Assembly (NCBI GenBank): GCA_022661535.1
Contig: JAKULF010000003.1
Span: 6,076,001-6,140,000 of the forward strand
DNA length: 64,000 bases
From: Eutypa lata
Lineage: Eukaryota > Ascomycota > Sordariomycetes > Xylariales > Diatrypaceae
Reading direction: 5' to 3'
Below the pieces are notes generated by a model. The model ran no database searches and was not told the origin of the DNA. It saw only the letters and a list, made by a program, of their open reading frames with translations. Below, one piece after another: positions 40,540-51,539 of this stretch. Position 1 is the stretch's first letter, and each line of letters opens with the position of its first letter. Both the position numbers and the translations under genes were made by a program.

Positions 40540-41560
40540 CCCGTACGTAGGTTTAGCCGACCTATAGCCGAGCCAGCTAGTCAAAAGCTAGGTAAGTGGT
40601 CAAAGCTGCCACCACCTAGCTGCACCACCTAGCTGCACCACCCTAAAGAAATCCCTAGGTGGCCAAAGCTTTAAGTCTGTAGGTTTGTAAACCACCTTTA
40701 TACAGCTGCTACAGCCACCTATAGCTACAGCCACCTATATACAGCTGTAGGTCTGTAGGTCCATAAGGTGGCTAGTAACTAGGTCCGGAAGGTGGCTGGT
40801 AAGTGGCTAGTAGGTCTGTAAGCTGTAAATCTGTAGCCTTTAAGTCTGTAGGTGGTCAAAGCTTTAGGTGTAAGCTGTAGGGTAGGTCTGCAAGCTACTG
40901 CTGTTACCGTACAGTTGCTACTGCCCTCGTCAGCTGCCACAGTCACCGTCAGCTGTCACAGCCACTTACAGCTGCTGCAGCTACTTATATGCAGCTGTAG
41001 GTCAGCTGTAGGTCTAAAAGCTGTAGTGCAGGGTAGGTCTGTAAGCCACCTAGCTGCTGCCATTTACAGCTTTTAGACCTACAGCTGCTACAGTCACTTA
41101 CAGCTGTAGGTCAGCCGTAGGGTAGGTCTGCAAGCCACCTAGCTGCTGCCACCGTACAGCTGCTACAGCCACCTACAGCTGTAGGTTTGTAGGTCTGTAG
41201 GTCTGTAAGCTGTAGGTCTGAAAGCTGTAGGGTAGGTCTGTAGGTCTGTAGGTCTGTAGGTCTGTAGGTCTAAAAGCTGTAGGTCTGTAAGCTGTAGGGT
41301 AGGTCTGTAGGTCTGTAGGTCTGTAGGTCTAAAAGCTGTAGGTTGTAGGTGGTCAAAGCTAGGTGGCCCATAAAACCTGAAGGATGCACCCAATCAAAGT
41401 GCTGAATCCTTTTTAGGACCAATCAAAAGATTAGCGCCAATTAGCTTCGAACTAGCTCGGCACTAAGTCCTTATTAGCCCAAAATGGACCAATCGCAGAA
41501 TGGTATTGTTATCAATATCCGCTATTCGTGCCAACCTTGATTTTACTTTGAATTTTACGG
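40540..41560. repeat. GC-rich, un-RIPed minisatellite block
   Basis: The only long part of the window with ordinary base composition and abundant CA and TG. It is made of variants of CACCTAGCTGCACCAC (about 40,605-40,645), AGCTGTAGGTC, CAGCTGCTACAGCCACCTA and uninterrupted 8-bp GTAGGTCT runs. CAGCTG palindromes recur. The last 170 bp (41,390-41,560) are not repetitive and include AATCAAAGTGCTGAATCC and ATGGACCAATCGCAGAATGG. Open frames at 40,852-41,076 (+) and 41,163-41,393 (-) are repeat translations (for example Q-T-Y-R-P-T-D-L) with no gene signal. Confidence 0.9.
41182..41345 (+). repeat. (GTAGGTCT)n 8-bp tandem array
   Basis: Runs of three to five perfect GTAGGTCT units are separated by AAAAGCT or GTAAGCTGTAGG spacers (about 41,182-41,209, 41,232-41,271, 41,299-41,331). 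Written as AGGTCTGT, the unit becomes AAGTTTAT when CA/TG and CT/AG sites are RIPed, which is the unit of the arrays in family A. Confidence 0.9.
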
Positions 41561-41617
41561 TTAATTTCGAAAAACGTTAAAATAAAAATGTTCTTCGGAT
41601 ATGATAAAAGTAATTAA

Positions 41618-42400
41618 TTTTATTTCGTAATTAATTATAAATTTTAAAATATTATTAATTATAATTATAAAATAAAATTTTTATTAAAGTTCGTTATTAT
41701 TTAATATAAAGAAATTTATATATAAAATAAAAATATATATTATAAATTTAATAAATCTTATAATGTTTTTTAAACGATAATTTTATATTTAAAAATAAAC
41801 TTTTTATAAAAAAGTATAAATAATAAATTAAAGTTTTTAATATAAAATAATTAATATAAAATTTATATTTATATAAAATTTTATTTTTAATAAATAAATT
41901 TAAATTTAAACTTTTTATAATATATATATATAAACGATTTAAACTTTTATTTTATTTTATTTAAAAGTTATTTTTAAAAAAATAAAAAAATTAAATTTTT
42001 TTAATTAACGTTTTTAATTTTAATTTTAAAATATTATAATAAAAAAGATTTACGTTTATAATAAATATTTAATTAAAAATTAAAAATTTATATAAAAAGT
42101 AAAATATAAATATAAAATATTAATAATTAATTTATAATAAATATAAACTTTTATAAATAAAATTAAAAAAAATATTAAATTTTAATTTTATATTTAATTT
42201 AACGATTAAAATAAAGAAATTAATATAAAAGAAATTTTAAAATTAAAATTTAAAATTTTATAATTTTAAATAATATTTATAAATTAAAATGTTTAAAACG
42301 ATTATTTAAATAAATAATTTAAATAAATTGTTTTTTTTAATTAAATTTTTTAAAATATTAATTATATTTAATTAAAAGTTTTTAATTATTTTAAATAATA
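41618..42400 (+). mobile_element. Family D copy 3, right fragment
   Basis: TTTCGTAATTAATTATAAAT at about 41,625 matches 5,160, and the following 700 bp follow copy 1 and 32,980-33,660 in order, ending near AATTTAACGATTAAAATAAA (42,199) and ATAATATTTATAAATTAAAA (42,270). Confidence 0.6.
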
Positions 42401-43159
42401 TTAAAATTAAAATTAAAATATATATTTTATTTAATAATAAATTTAATTTAATTTATATTATTAATAAATAAAATATTAATAATAATAATAATAATAATTT
42501 ATTTTACGTTCGAATAAACTTAAAGTTATTTAAAAATTAAATATATATTAATCGTTAAAGCGTTTAACGATTATTTAAAAGATTTATTTAAAGATAAATT
42601 TAATATTATTTAATATATAAAACGATTAAAATCGATATTAAAGTATTTTATTAATAAGTTATAAATAATATAAAAAAAGGTTTTTAATTTTTCGTTAATC
42701 GATTAACTTTCTTTAAAGCCTCGCTTTATTTTAATTCTTTAATTAAGTTTAATATATTACTTTAATTTTTTTTTAATCGTAAATACGGCTTAGCTTTTTT
42801 AACGAAAGCTTTAAAATTTCGATAACTTTAAGAATTAAAAAATTCGTTCGTTTTGCCCTTTATACATATCTTAAAAGATCGAAAAATGCTTTTAAAAAGT
42901 ACGTAAAATATTATATACCCGAGGTTTTTTTTTTGCATTAATATACGTATTCTTTAATAAAGTTAAAGTAATTAAAACGTTTATAATAATTAACGAAGTT
43001 TTTATAACCGGATCGTTTTATAAGTAAGTAATATAACGTCGGTTTAATAAAAGTAAGTTTTTTAAAAGGTTTTTTTATTATAAAGTTTTATTATTAATAC
43101 GATAAAAAAGTATTATTTAATTATTAACGTATAAAGAAAAGCTTGCGTTTTTTTCGTTC
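42401..43159. other. Unassigned CG-richer segment
   Basis: T-rich top strand with several retained C and G outside CG (AAAGCCTCGC at 42,716, TTGCCCTTTATACATATC at 42,854, ACCCGAGG at 42,918, AACCGGATCG at 43,006). A short (AAT)n run sits at 42,478-42,498. Possibly an eroded minus-strand element. No frame or motif is convincing. Confidence 0.45.
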
Positions 43160-43366
43160 GATAAAATTAAATGTTAATATTATAATTTAAATAATAATTA
43201 TGAAAAAAATAAATTTTTAAAAAAAAATAATATTTAAAATATTTAAAGTTATAAATTATATATAAATAAATTACTTTATAATTAAATATTTATATATTTA
43301 TATTATTAAAAAATAATTACGAATATATAAAATTAATATTAATACATTCCATTTTAAAAGTTAATA
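43160..43366 (+). repeat. Left LTR of TRIM-like element
   Basis: Matches 44,347-44,555 with a few small indels. The exact left edge is uncertain by about 12 bp; TGTTAATATT at 43,172 is an alternative start. Confidence 0.65.
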
Positions 43367-44346
43367 TAATAATAATTTAACGATATCGAAAAACTTAAAA
43401 ATAATTTAATTACGTATAATAAATTATATTTAAAAGTATTTCGTTATAAAGCTTTCGAATAACGTTTAAAGCGCGCTTAACGCGAAGAATTAAAAAAACA
43501 ATTAATAAAATAATTAACGAAATAATAAAATTAACATAATTACATTAACGATATTAATATAAAGATAGTTATACGACGTAATAAAGGAAATAAAACCGAA
43601 TAAAATATAATCGAAATCGAAACCGTAACGAATAAAACATTTAACTTAATCGTAATCGAATCGATTTAAGTTATAATCGAATAATCGAAATAATAACGAA
43701 ATAAAACAAAACGATTTAATTATAATTAAAAAAACGAAATAAAATCGACGTAATTAATTAAAAATAAAATATTTATCGATTTAATTTAATTAATTAATAA
43801 AATAAATATCGGCTTAATTTAATTAAAAAAACGAAACATTAATAATATAAGTTATATTTTAAAAAATACGAAAAGAATAATAACGTTTTTAAAATAAAAA
43901 CGTCGTTAAACGAACGAAAAACTTAATAATATATTTAAACATTATTCGATTAAATAATTAAAGGAATTTATTATCTTAATTTAATTAAAATAAGCTTAAT
44001 TTAAGTTAAAATTAAAGTATTAATAATACGAATTATATATTAAAAACAAGTTAATAATATAAGTAAATATTAAAACGGCGGTAAAATCGGTTTAAATTAA
44101 AGTTAAAGAATTAAGTAATATTATTAAAAAATTAAGACGAAATAAAAAGTAACGTTTTCGAAATAAAAGCGTTATTATATAAAATAAAAAAAACGAATTC
44201 GAAAGTATAAAGGCGTCGTTAACGTAATAACGTTTTTGAAAAAATAAATACAAAAGAAAAAAAATAATTAAACGAATAAATAAAGTAAAATAACGTCGTT
44301 AAAAGATTTTTACGATAATTTTATTTTTTAAATTATAAAAGCGTAT
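43367..44346 (+). other. Interior of TRIM-like element
   Basis: Purine-rich top strand with dense CG (for example AACGTTTAAAGCGCGCTTAA near 43,456). No open frame survives. If coding, it would be a charged, K/R/E-rich gag-like protein; that is a guess. More CG is retained than in most of the window. Confidence 0.4.
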
Positions 44347-44555
44347 TAATAAATAAAGTATTAATATTATGATTTAAATAATAATTATTAAAAAAAAAAT
44401 ATTTTTTAAAGAAAAATAATATTTAAAATATTTAAAAATTTTAAATATATATAAATAAATTATTTTATAATTAAACATTTATATATTTATATTATTAAAA
44501 GATAATTACGAATATATAAAATTAATATTAAAATATTATATTTTAAGAGTTAATA
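44347..44555 (+). repeat. Right LTR of TRIM-like element
   Basis: Partner of 43,160-43,366. The TG start is RIPed to TA. Confidence 0.65.
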
Positions 44556-45126
44556 TATATATTATAATTAAAAATTATTACGAAAAAAATATATATAAAA
44601 AGCGAAATTTTTAAAACCTTTTTAAAATTATTTAAAATTATTTTTTTAAAAAGATATTATTAATAAATATTCGTTTTAAGAATTAAAATTTTGCCGATCG
44701 TTACGATATAAAAAAATACGACTTTTTGCAAGCTTTAAAAACTTTTTTTTTGTTTTTTAAAATTAATAAAACTTTATTTTATAAATAATAATATTCGTTA
44801 ATTTTAAAAGTTATATTATATATACGTAAATAATAACATTTATAATAAAATACGTTTTTAATTTTTAACTTTAAATTAATTATAATAAGTTAATTTAAAT
44901 TTAAAGCCGAAAATTAAACTCGTATAAAAATATTTAAAAATAAAAAAATAATTATTTTTTTTATTTTTTTTATTTTATATAAAATTTAAACTTTAAGTTT
45001 TATAAATTTATTATTATATATTACGAATTTTACGAATTTAATTATTACATTATAAGCTTTTTATATTACGAATTATATTAATTATTATATAAAAATTCTA
45101 TATTTTATTTTTATATATAAATTTCT

Positions 45127-46150
45127 TTTTTAATCGTTATATTAAAAAAACGACTTTTCGCTTATAAGTAAATTACGAAAACTTTTTTTTTTCGAATAAA
45201 AAGATTTTATTATATAATAAAAGTTAATATAATTAACTTAATTTATTAAAATTCGAATTTAAAAGTTATTATACGTATAAAGCGATTAAGTTATTAAAAT
45301 TAACCGAAAGTTATTTTATAATTAAGTTTTACATTACGAATTATAATTTACTTTTAAATTATAACGCTTTATTTATATATATATATATATTTATAAAGTT
45401 ATAAGTTTATAAGTTTATAAACTATAAGTTTTATTATTACTTAAATTATTTAATTTTATACTTTATTAAGCAAAATTTAATTTTAAAAGCTTTAAATTAT
45501 AATGATTATATCTTTAAATTTAATTATTATATTATAAGTTTATTATATTACAAACTTATACTTTATTTATTTATATATAATTAATTTTAAAAGTAAATAA
45601 TTAAAGTTATTATTATTTAAGTTAAAAGCTAAGTAATTAATAATTAAATAAATAAATAATATAACATTACTTAAGTTATTTAAATTTATAAGTTATAAAT
45701 TTAAAGGTTTAAAGGTTTATAAGTTATTTTATAAGTTTATAAGTTTATAAGTTTATAAGTTTATAAGTTATAAGTTTATAAGTTATAAGTTATAAAGCTA
45801 TAAGTTTATAAATAACTTATAAATTTAAAAGATAATAAATAAGTTCGAAAGATAATTAATAAATTTATAAGTTTATAAGTTTATAAGTTTATAAGTTTAT
45901 AAGTTTATAAATTTATAAAGTTAAGTTTAAAAAAGTTAAATATATAAACTTAATTTTTTTAATTAATTACGATTATAAATTATATATATATTTTTCGAAA
46001 TAAATGCATTTAAGTAAAAGCTATTATAATAATAAATATATGTTTTTTCTATATTTAATAATTATTTAATTACGTAATTATTTACGTAAATTAATAACGT
46101 AATTTCGTAATTTAAACATAATATAAAATAACTTTCGATTAAAATAAATA
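45127..46150 (+). mobile_element. Family A element, copy 3
   Basis: Starts CGTTATATTAAAAAAACGACTTTTCGC. It has the shared AAGCGATTAAGTTATTAAAA block (45,281), long AAGTTTAT arrays (45,735-45,790 and 45,860-45,930), and the tail with TTATTTAATTACGTAATTAT at about 46,062. It is the longest family A copy because its arrays are longest. Confidence 0.65.
45720..45930 (+). repeat. (AAGTTTAT)n arrays, RIPed form of the 8-bp minisatellite
   Basis: Two arrays of five to eight near-perfect 8-bp units separated by diverged spacers. Each base difference from AGGTCTGT is a G-to-A or C-to-T change at an AG/CT or TG/CA site. Smaller arrays of the same unit lie at 16,060-16,100 and 39,276-39,306. Confidence 0.8.
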
Positions 46151-46319
46151 ATTAAAACTTAAGTTATAAATTATAAATTTATATATAATAATATATTTAT
46201 AAGTTTATAAGTTTAAAAAATAATTATTAAATAATTAATAAATTTATAAATTATAAATCGATAACTTTTAAGTTTATAAATAATTAAAGCTTTAAATATA
46301 AATTATAAAATAAGTTTAT

Positions 46320-46740
46320 AAATTATTATTATTATCGTATAATTATTATTACTTTTATGAATTATTATAATTACCGTTAATTATTATAATTATTTAAAGT
46401 TATTATAATTATTTATATATAATTAAAAGTTAATTATAAATTTAAAAGTTATAATATAAAATAAGTTTATTAATTATTTAATTATTATTATCGTATAATT
46501 ATTATTATTTACATTAATTATTATAACTTGCGTTAATTATTATAATTTTCATTAATTATTATAACTTTTTATAATTATTATTATTATATAATTATTAAAA
46601 ATTTTTATATTTATAAGTTTAAAAGTTATAAATTTATACGTTAAAAATAAATATATAAGTTATTTAATTATTATTATCGTATAATTATTATAACTATTTA
46701 TAATTATAAGTAATTAAAACTAAGTAATTTATTAAACTTA
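46320..46740. repeat. Degenerate tandem repeat, TAATTATTATAA type
   Basis: Repeated blocks of ATTATTATCGTATAATTATT (three times) and GTTAATTATTATAATT variants with a 20-30 bp irregular period. Probably a RIPed minisatellite interior of family B or A. Confidence 0.6.
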
Positions 46741-46949
46741 AAAGATATACTTAATTAAAATGTTAAATCTTTTTTAAAATTAATTAAATTTTAATTTATT
46801 TAAATCCTTTATTAACTCGAATTTAATTAATCCGTAAAAGGTATTTTTTATTAATTATTAAAAAATGCTAACTTTGTTTTTATTTTAAATTTTACGATTA
46901 ATTTTCGAAAAACTTAAAATAAAAATATTCTTTAAATATAATAAAATTT

Positions 46950-48500
46950 TAAATATTATAATTTAAATTTTTTAATTACAAATAAAAATTTTAATTAATC
47001 TTTAAATAAAAAGTATTAAAAAAATAAAGTTTATTTTTAATATTTAATTAATCGAATTTAAATTATAAAGAAATTATATTATTATTATTATTAAATTTTA
47101 AAAAAAACTTTTAAAAATAATAATTAAAAATAAAAAATTATTTTTAAATATAAATTCGAAATTTTATTATTAAAAAATAATTAAAACGTTTATAAAAAAA
47201 TTATAAATATTAACTTTAAATTGTTTTATATTAAATATATAATTTGTTTATAAAGTTATATAAAAAGATTTAAATAAAATTTAAAATATTTTTTTAATAA
47301 AATAAAAAAGTTTTAAATAAAAAGTTTAAAATAATAATAATAATAATAATAAAATTAAAAGAAATTAAAATGAATTAATAAATTAATTAAAATTAAAAGA
47401 TTTATATAAAAATATATTATTTTAATATAAAATATTTAAACGAATAATTTCATTAATATCAAATAATATATAATATAAAAATTAATTAATAAATTTATAA
47501 AATATAATAAAAAGTTTAAAATAATTTTAAATATTAAAACGTATAATAAAAATTAATTTTAAATTTTATTAAAAAATATATTTAATAAAATTTAATAATA
47601 ATATTTTTTTAAAAGATTTTATAAAAATTAATATAAAAGTTTATAAAAGATAATTAAATAAAAGGTTTATTATAAAATTTAAATTTAAATTCGATTTTTT
47701 TAATAATAATAAATAATTTATAATATTTTTTTAAAAAATTAAAAATTTATAATTTATAAATTCCTTTTAAATAATATTAATAAATTTAAAATATATATAA
47801 AGAAATTAAAAAAAAACCGTAAAATCGATTTTAAATAAATTAAAACATATATTTAATAAATATTATAAAATTAATAAAAGTTTAATTTAAATTTTAAATA
47901 AAAAATATAATAAAACGAAAATTTAAAAATTTAAAAATTAATTAAAAATTAAAAATTAAAAATAATAAATATATATATTTATTATTAAAATTTATATAAA
48001 AAGTTAAAAAGCATTTAAAAATGAATATTTTAAATTTAATTAATTTATTTAATTTCGAAATTTAAATAAAATATTTATTATGTTTTTATTATTAAATAAT
48101 AATAATAATAATATTAAAATATATTATAATATTAAAATTTAATTTTAAGATTTAAGAAGATAAATATATTTTATAATATTATATAAAACTTTTAAAAAAT
48201 AAGAATTAATATATATATTAAACTTATTCTCGAATTAATATAAACTTTTTAAAATTATAATATATTTTAAATTTTTAAAGTTATTTTTAAAATTAATATT
48301 TATTTATATATTTTAATATAATAATAATTTTAAATTTTTAAATAAATAATTAAAAGATTTATATAAAAATAATAAAATTATTTATATATTTTAATATAAT
48401 AATAATTTTAATTTAAAAGATTTACGAAAAGAATTAATATTTATAATAACGAAAAATAAATAAATGTTTAATATTATTAAAAATTAAAAAATTATAAAAA
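46950..48500 (+). mobile_element. Family D copy 4 (fragment)
   Basis: Follows family D copy 1 at 8,180-9,010: TTTTTAAATATAAATTCGAA at 47,141 against 8,276, and TTTCGAAATTTAAATAAAAT at 48,052 against 8,937. Very heavily RIPed and deleted in places. The right limit is approximate. Confidence 0.5.
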
Positions 48501-48539
48501 ATTAAAGTATAATTATAATATATTATTATTATTATTTAT

Positions 48540-48718
48540 AATAATTATAATTATATTTTTTATTATATTTAATTATATAAATATTTAAATTATTAATAAT
48601 TACGTAATAATCTTTTTATATATAAATTTTAAAACTTTAAATATTTAAAACATTTTTTAAATACTTAAAGCATTTAATTATATCGCTTAAAACATTATAT
48701 ATACTTTATTTATTAATA
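48540..48718. repeat. Direct repeat I, left copy (possible LTR)
   Basis: Matches 54,410-54,569: ATTATATTTAATTATATAAA, then TATTAATAATTACGTA, AAAACTTTAAATATTTAAAA and AAAACATTATATATAYTTTA, ending TTATTTATTAATA in both. It may be an LTR pair of a ~6 kb unit. The end TTAATA resembles the other LTR ends, but no target duplication was found. Confidence 0.5.
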
Positions 48719-51539
48719 CGCTTTAATGCTTTAAAAAACAAAGTTATTATAAAATTTATTTCGATAATTCTTTTATATTTTTAAAGCTTTAATATATTCG
48801 TATTTATATATATTAATAACGCTTTTATATTAACAACGACGTTTTTTATTTATTAATGAAGTTTTTATTTAATAATAACTTTATTTTATTTCGAAATTTA
48901 TTATTTTATTTATTTTTATATTTTTTTAAAAAAAAACTTTTTAATTAATTTTAATTTTTTTAAATTTAATATTTTAATTAAATTTAAAAAATCTTTTATT
49001 TTAAGTTATTTAAAAATTAATCTTAAAATTCGAAGTAAAAATAAAGTTAATATTTTTTAATAATTAATAAAAAATACTTTTTTACGATTAATTAATTTTA
49101 TATTAATAAAAAAGTTAAATAAGTTAAAATTTAATTAATAGCTTTTAGCTTAAAGTTAAAATAACGCTAATTTCTTAATTAATTTTAAAAAGAATTTAAC
49201 ACTTTAATTAAGTATATTTTTTAAGTTTTATAAGTTGTTTAGCTTTAATTACTTATAATTTATAACTTTTAAATTTATAACTTTTAAATTTATAAACTTA
49301 TAAATTTACTTTATAACTTTTAAACTTATAAACTTATAACTTGTAAATTAAGGTTTTTAAAATGTAATACTTTTCGAAAAAGTATTATTTCGTATAAAGT
49401 ACGATTCGAAACGATATTATACGCATTATACTTTTTCGAAGTTAATATAATATTATATTATATTAAAAATATCTTTATTATAATATCTTTTTTAATAAAA
49501 TGCTTAAGGATTTCGATGTCGAATTATAAGCGTAATTTACGCTTATATTCGAAAATAAACGAAGTTATAAATATTATTTTAAGTTATTCGATAATTATAA
49601 AAAATTATTTCGACGTTACTTTAAGGTTTATAACGCGTATTAATAATTTAAAATAATATAACTTATAGTTATTTATAATTTAATTATTATTTAATTATTA
49701 AAAGTAAATATTATTTATTTTACTTTATTAATAAATTAAAAAGTAATTATCGATTTATAATTTATAAAGATTACTTTCGTTATTAAACGCGCGTATATTT
49801 ATTATTAATATAAAAAGATAATTAAAGTTATTTAACTTTTAAATAATAATTATTTATCGTTAAAAAAGAATACCTTTAAAGGCTTTTTATTTAATTAAAT
49901 ATATATTAATTACTTTTATAAAATACGTTAAGTAATTAACGTTATTAAATTTATTATTATTATTTTTAATACTTTTAATAATAATGAAAAAAATCGCTTA
50001 TTTAACGTATTTATTTAACTTTTATATCGCGTTTATTATTATTAAAAGATAATCAACGTTAATAACGAAAGATTTATTATTAATAATTATTTAAAGATTT
50101 TAATATTTATTATTAAAGATTTCGTTAAAAAAGATTTTATTAAAATCTTAAGCTTTTGTATAAATATTTACTTAATAATATATGTTATATATAATTTATT
50201 TAATGTTAAGTTAAAGCTTATTTATTATTAAATCGTTTTTTACGATTTATATAAATTATAATTTTTAATAAAAATTTCTTTTTTAAAAATAAAGTTTATT
50301 TTTTTAATTTAATAACTTTAATTAATCATTTAATAAATAAAAATCGTATAAATTAACGATTATTATTACGATAATTATCGTTTCTTTTCTTTTTAAATAT
50401 AAAGTTATAATTTACTTATTTACGCGATTATTAACGTCGTAAATATAATAAAGAAAATAAAAGCTTTTTTATTATTAATTATTATAAAATAAAAAATATA
50501 ATATCGATATTTAAATTTAATAAAGAAATTTAAAAAAGCTTTATTTCGTTTTATTATTTATAACGATATTTAAGTAAATTATCGTAAGATAAATATACTT
50601 AAAAATAATTTCGAGTTTTTTCAAAATTTACGAAATTATTAATAACGATAATTTTTAAAAGAATTTTAATATTTTAATAAATATTTTTTAATTAATTAAT
50701 AAAGTTATTTATACTTTAAAAGTTAATGCTTTTTACGTTAATTATATTATTAAACGATAAAATATTATATATATAACTTGGTTTTTTATATCGTAAATTC
50801 TTTATTAATACGAATATATTAATTAAAATCGTTTAAACGAAATACGACGTTTAAAGTATATAAAATAAATTAAGAATATTAATTAAATTACTTAAGCTTT
50901 AAATTTCTCGATCTTTAATATATTTATTATTAAAGGTATTATTATTTTAATTATAAAATAACGATTTAAGTATTTATTTAATTAATACGTTCGTTAAATA
51001 ATATATAATTTTTATTAATTTAAAAATCGCGAAAAACTTTTCGCGTTTAAAACTTTATTATTCGAAGGTGTTAAAACGCTTATAAAATTATAAAACCGTA
51101 TTATTACTTATAATATAAAATTAAAAAAGTTAACTTTAAAGTTATTCGTAATAATTACGAATTTCGTACTTTTTAAACGGTTTTTTTTATTACGAATTAT
51201 ATTTATAATAAAATTAAAAATAAATTAAATTTTTTAAAAATAAATAAAAATATCTTTATTTATTTAAATTATAAAGTAATTAAAAAAAAGAAATGTAAAA
51301 ATTAAAAAAGCTTTATATTTAAAAAGAAAAAAAATTTAAAAAAACGTTTTTAATAATAATAATAAAGTTAAAACTATCGTAATTAAAACTTAAACATTTT
51401 TAATTTTTATTTTTATTAATAATTTAATTAATTCGAAATGTAATTAATTTAAAAGATATAACATAGTTTTTAAAAGTATAATACGATATAAGTTTAAAAC
51501 CGTATCGTATAATTTGGTATTATATATTTAAAATCTTTA
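48719..51539. other. Unassigned AT-rich segment between direct repeats I
   Basis: Contains an irregular TTTATAACTTTTAAA-type tandem zone (49,240-49,340), a near-perfect palindrome AATACTTTTCGAAAAAGTATT (49,366-49,386), and a CG-richer stretch from 49,500 to 51,200. In the latter, the top frame from ATG 49,500 stays free of stops other than TAA for some 300 codons, and begins M-L-K-D-F-D-V-E-L. RIPed DNA gives this easily, so it is not called as a gene. No known domain was recognised. Confidence 0.4.

Larger units (their letters stand above)
40098..41617 (+). mobile_element. Family B element, copy 1, with intact GC-rich core
   Basis: Starts CGTTATAATGCAAAAAAAAT followed by ACGACTTTTCG, resembling the family A start. 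A RIPed left arm (40,098-40,540) matches 44,690-45,125 and, inverted, 52,130-52,487. Then come the un-RIPed GC-rich core (40,540-41,560) and a right end around GGTTAATTTCGAAAAACGTT (41,560) that has a RIPed partner at 46,895. The part AATTATTACATTATAAGCTT (about 40,447) also occurs in family A, so A and B look like subfamilies of one element. It interrupts family D copy 3. No coding capacity was recognised; it is probably non-autonomous. Confidence 0.65.
43160..44555 (+). mobile_element. Small LTR (TRIM-like) element
   Basis: Two direct repeats (43,160-43,366 and 44,347-44,555, ~207 bp) bound a ~980-bp interior too short for pol. They share TTAATATTATRATTTAAATA near the start, AATTACGAATATATAAAATT, and an end at GTTAATA. 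The left repeat is followed by TAATAATAATTT, the same bases that follow the Copia 5' LTR. The right repeat starts TATTAATAAATAAAGTATT, close to the Copia LTR start TATTAATAAATAAAGTGCC. It is therefore probably a non-autonomous relative of the Copia element. No clear target duplication. Confidence 0.65.
44690..46945 (+). mobile_element. Family B copy 2, RIPed, with family A copy 3 nested in it
   Basis: 44,690-45,125 matches the left arm of family B copy 1 (40,098-40,540), with ACGACTTTTTGC and AACATTTATAATAAAATACG. At 45,127 a family A copy starts. After it, 46,740-46,945 matches the right end of family B copy 1 (ATTAATTTTCGAAAAACTTA against GGTTAATTTCGAAAAACGTT). The GC-rich core seen in copy 1 is here either lost or turned into AT-rich tandem repeats (46,320-46,740). 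Confidence 0.6.

Noticed and set aside
40852..41076. 74-codon open frame on the plus strand in the GC-rich block
   Set aside because: It runs through CAGCTG/CTGTAGG repeats; L/S/A-rich by repeat composition, with no domain and no conserved partner in the inverted copy.
41163..41393. 76-codon open frame on the minus strand in the GC-rich block
   Set aside because: It is a translation of the 8-bp array (recurring Q-T-Y-R-P-T-D-L) and has no composition, motif or context of a gene.
45720..45930. CRISPR-like or telomeric interpretation of the AAGTTTAT arrays
   Set aside because: Units are contiguous without spacers and occur inside dispersed family A elements; they are explained as a RIPed minisatellite.
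49500..50460. Long plus-strand frame interrupted only by TAA, starting M-L-K-D-F-D
   Set aside because: RIP turns CAA, CAG and TGG into TAA-type stops in any frame, so a TAA-only frame is weak evidence; no domain was recognised.
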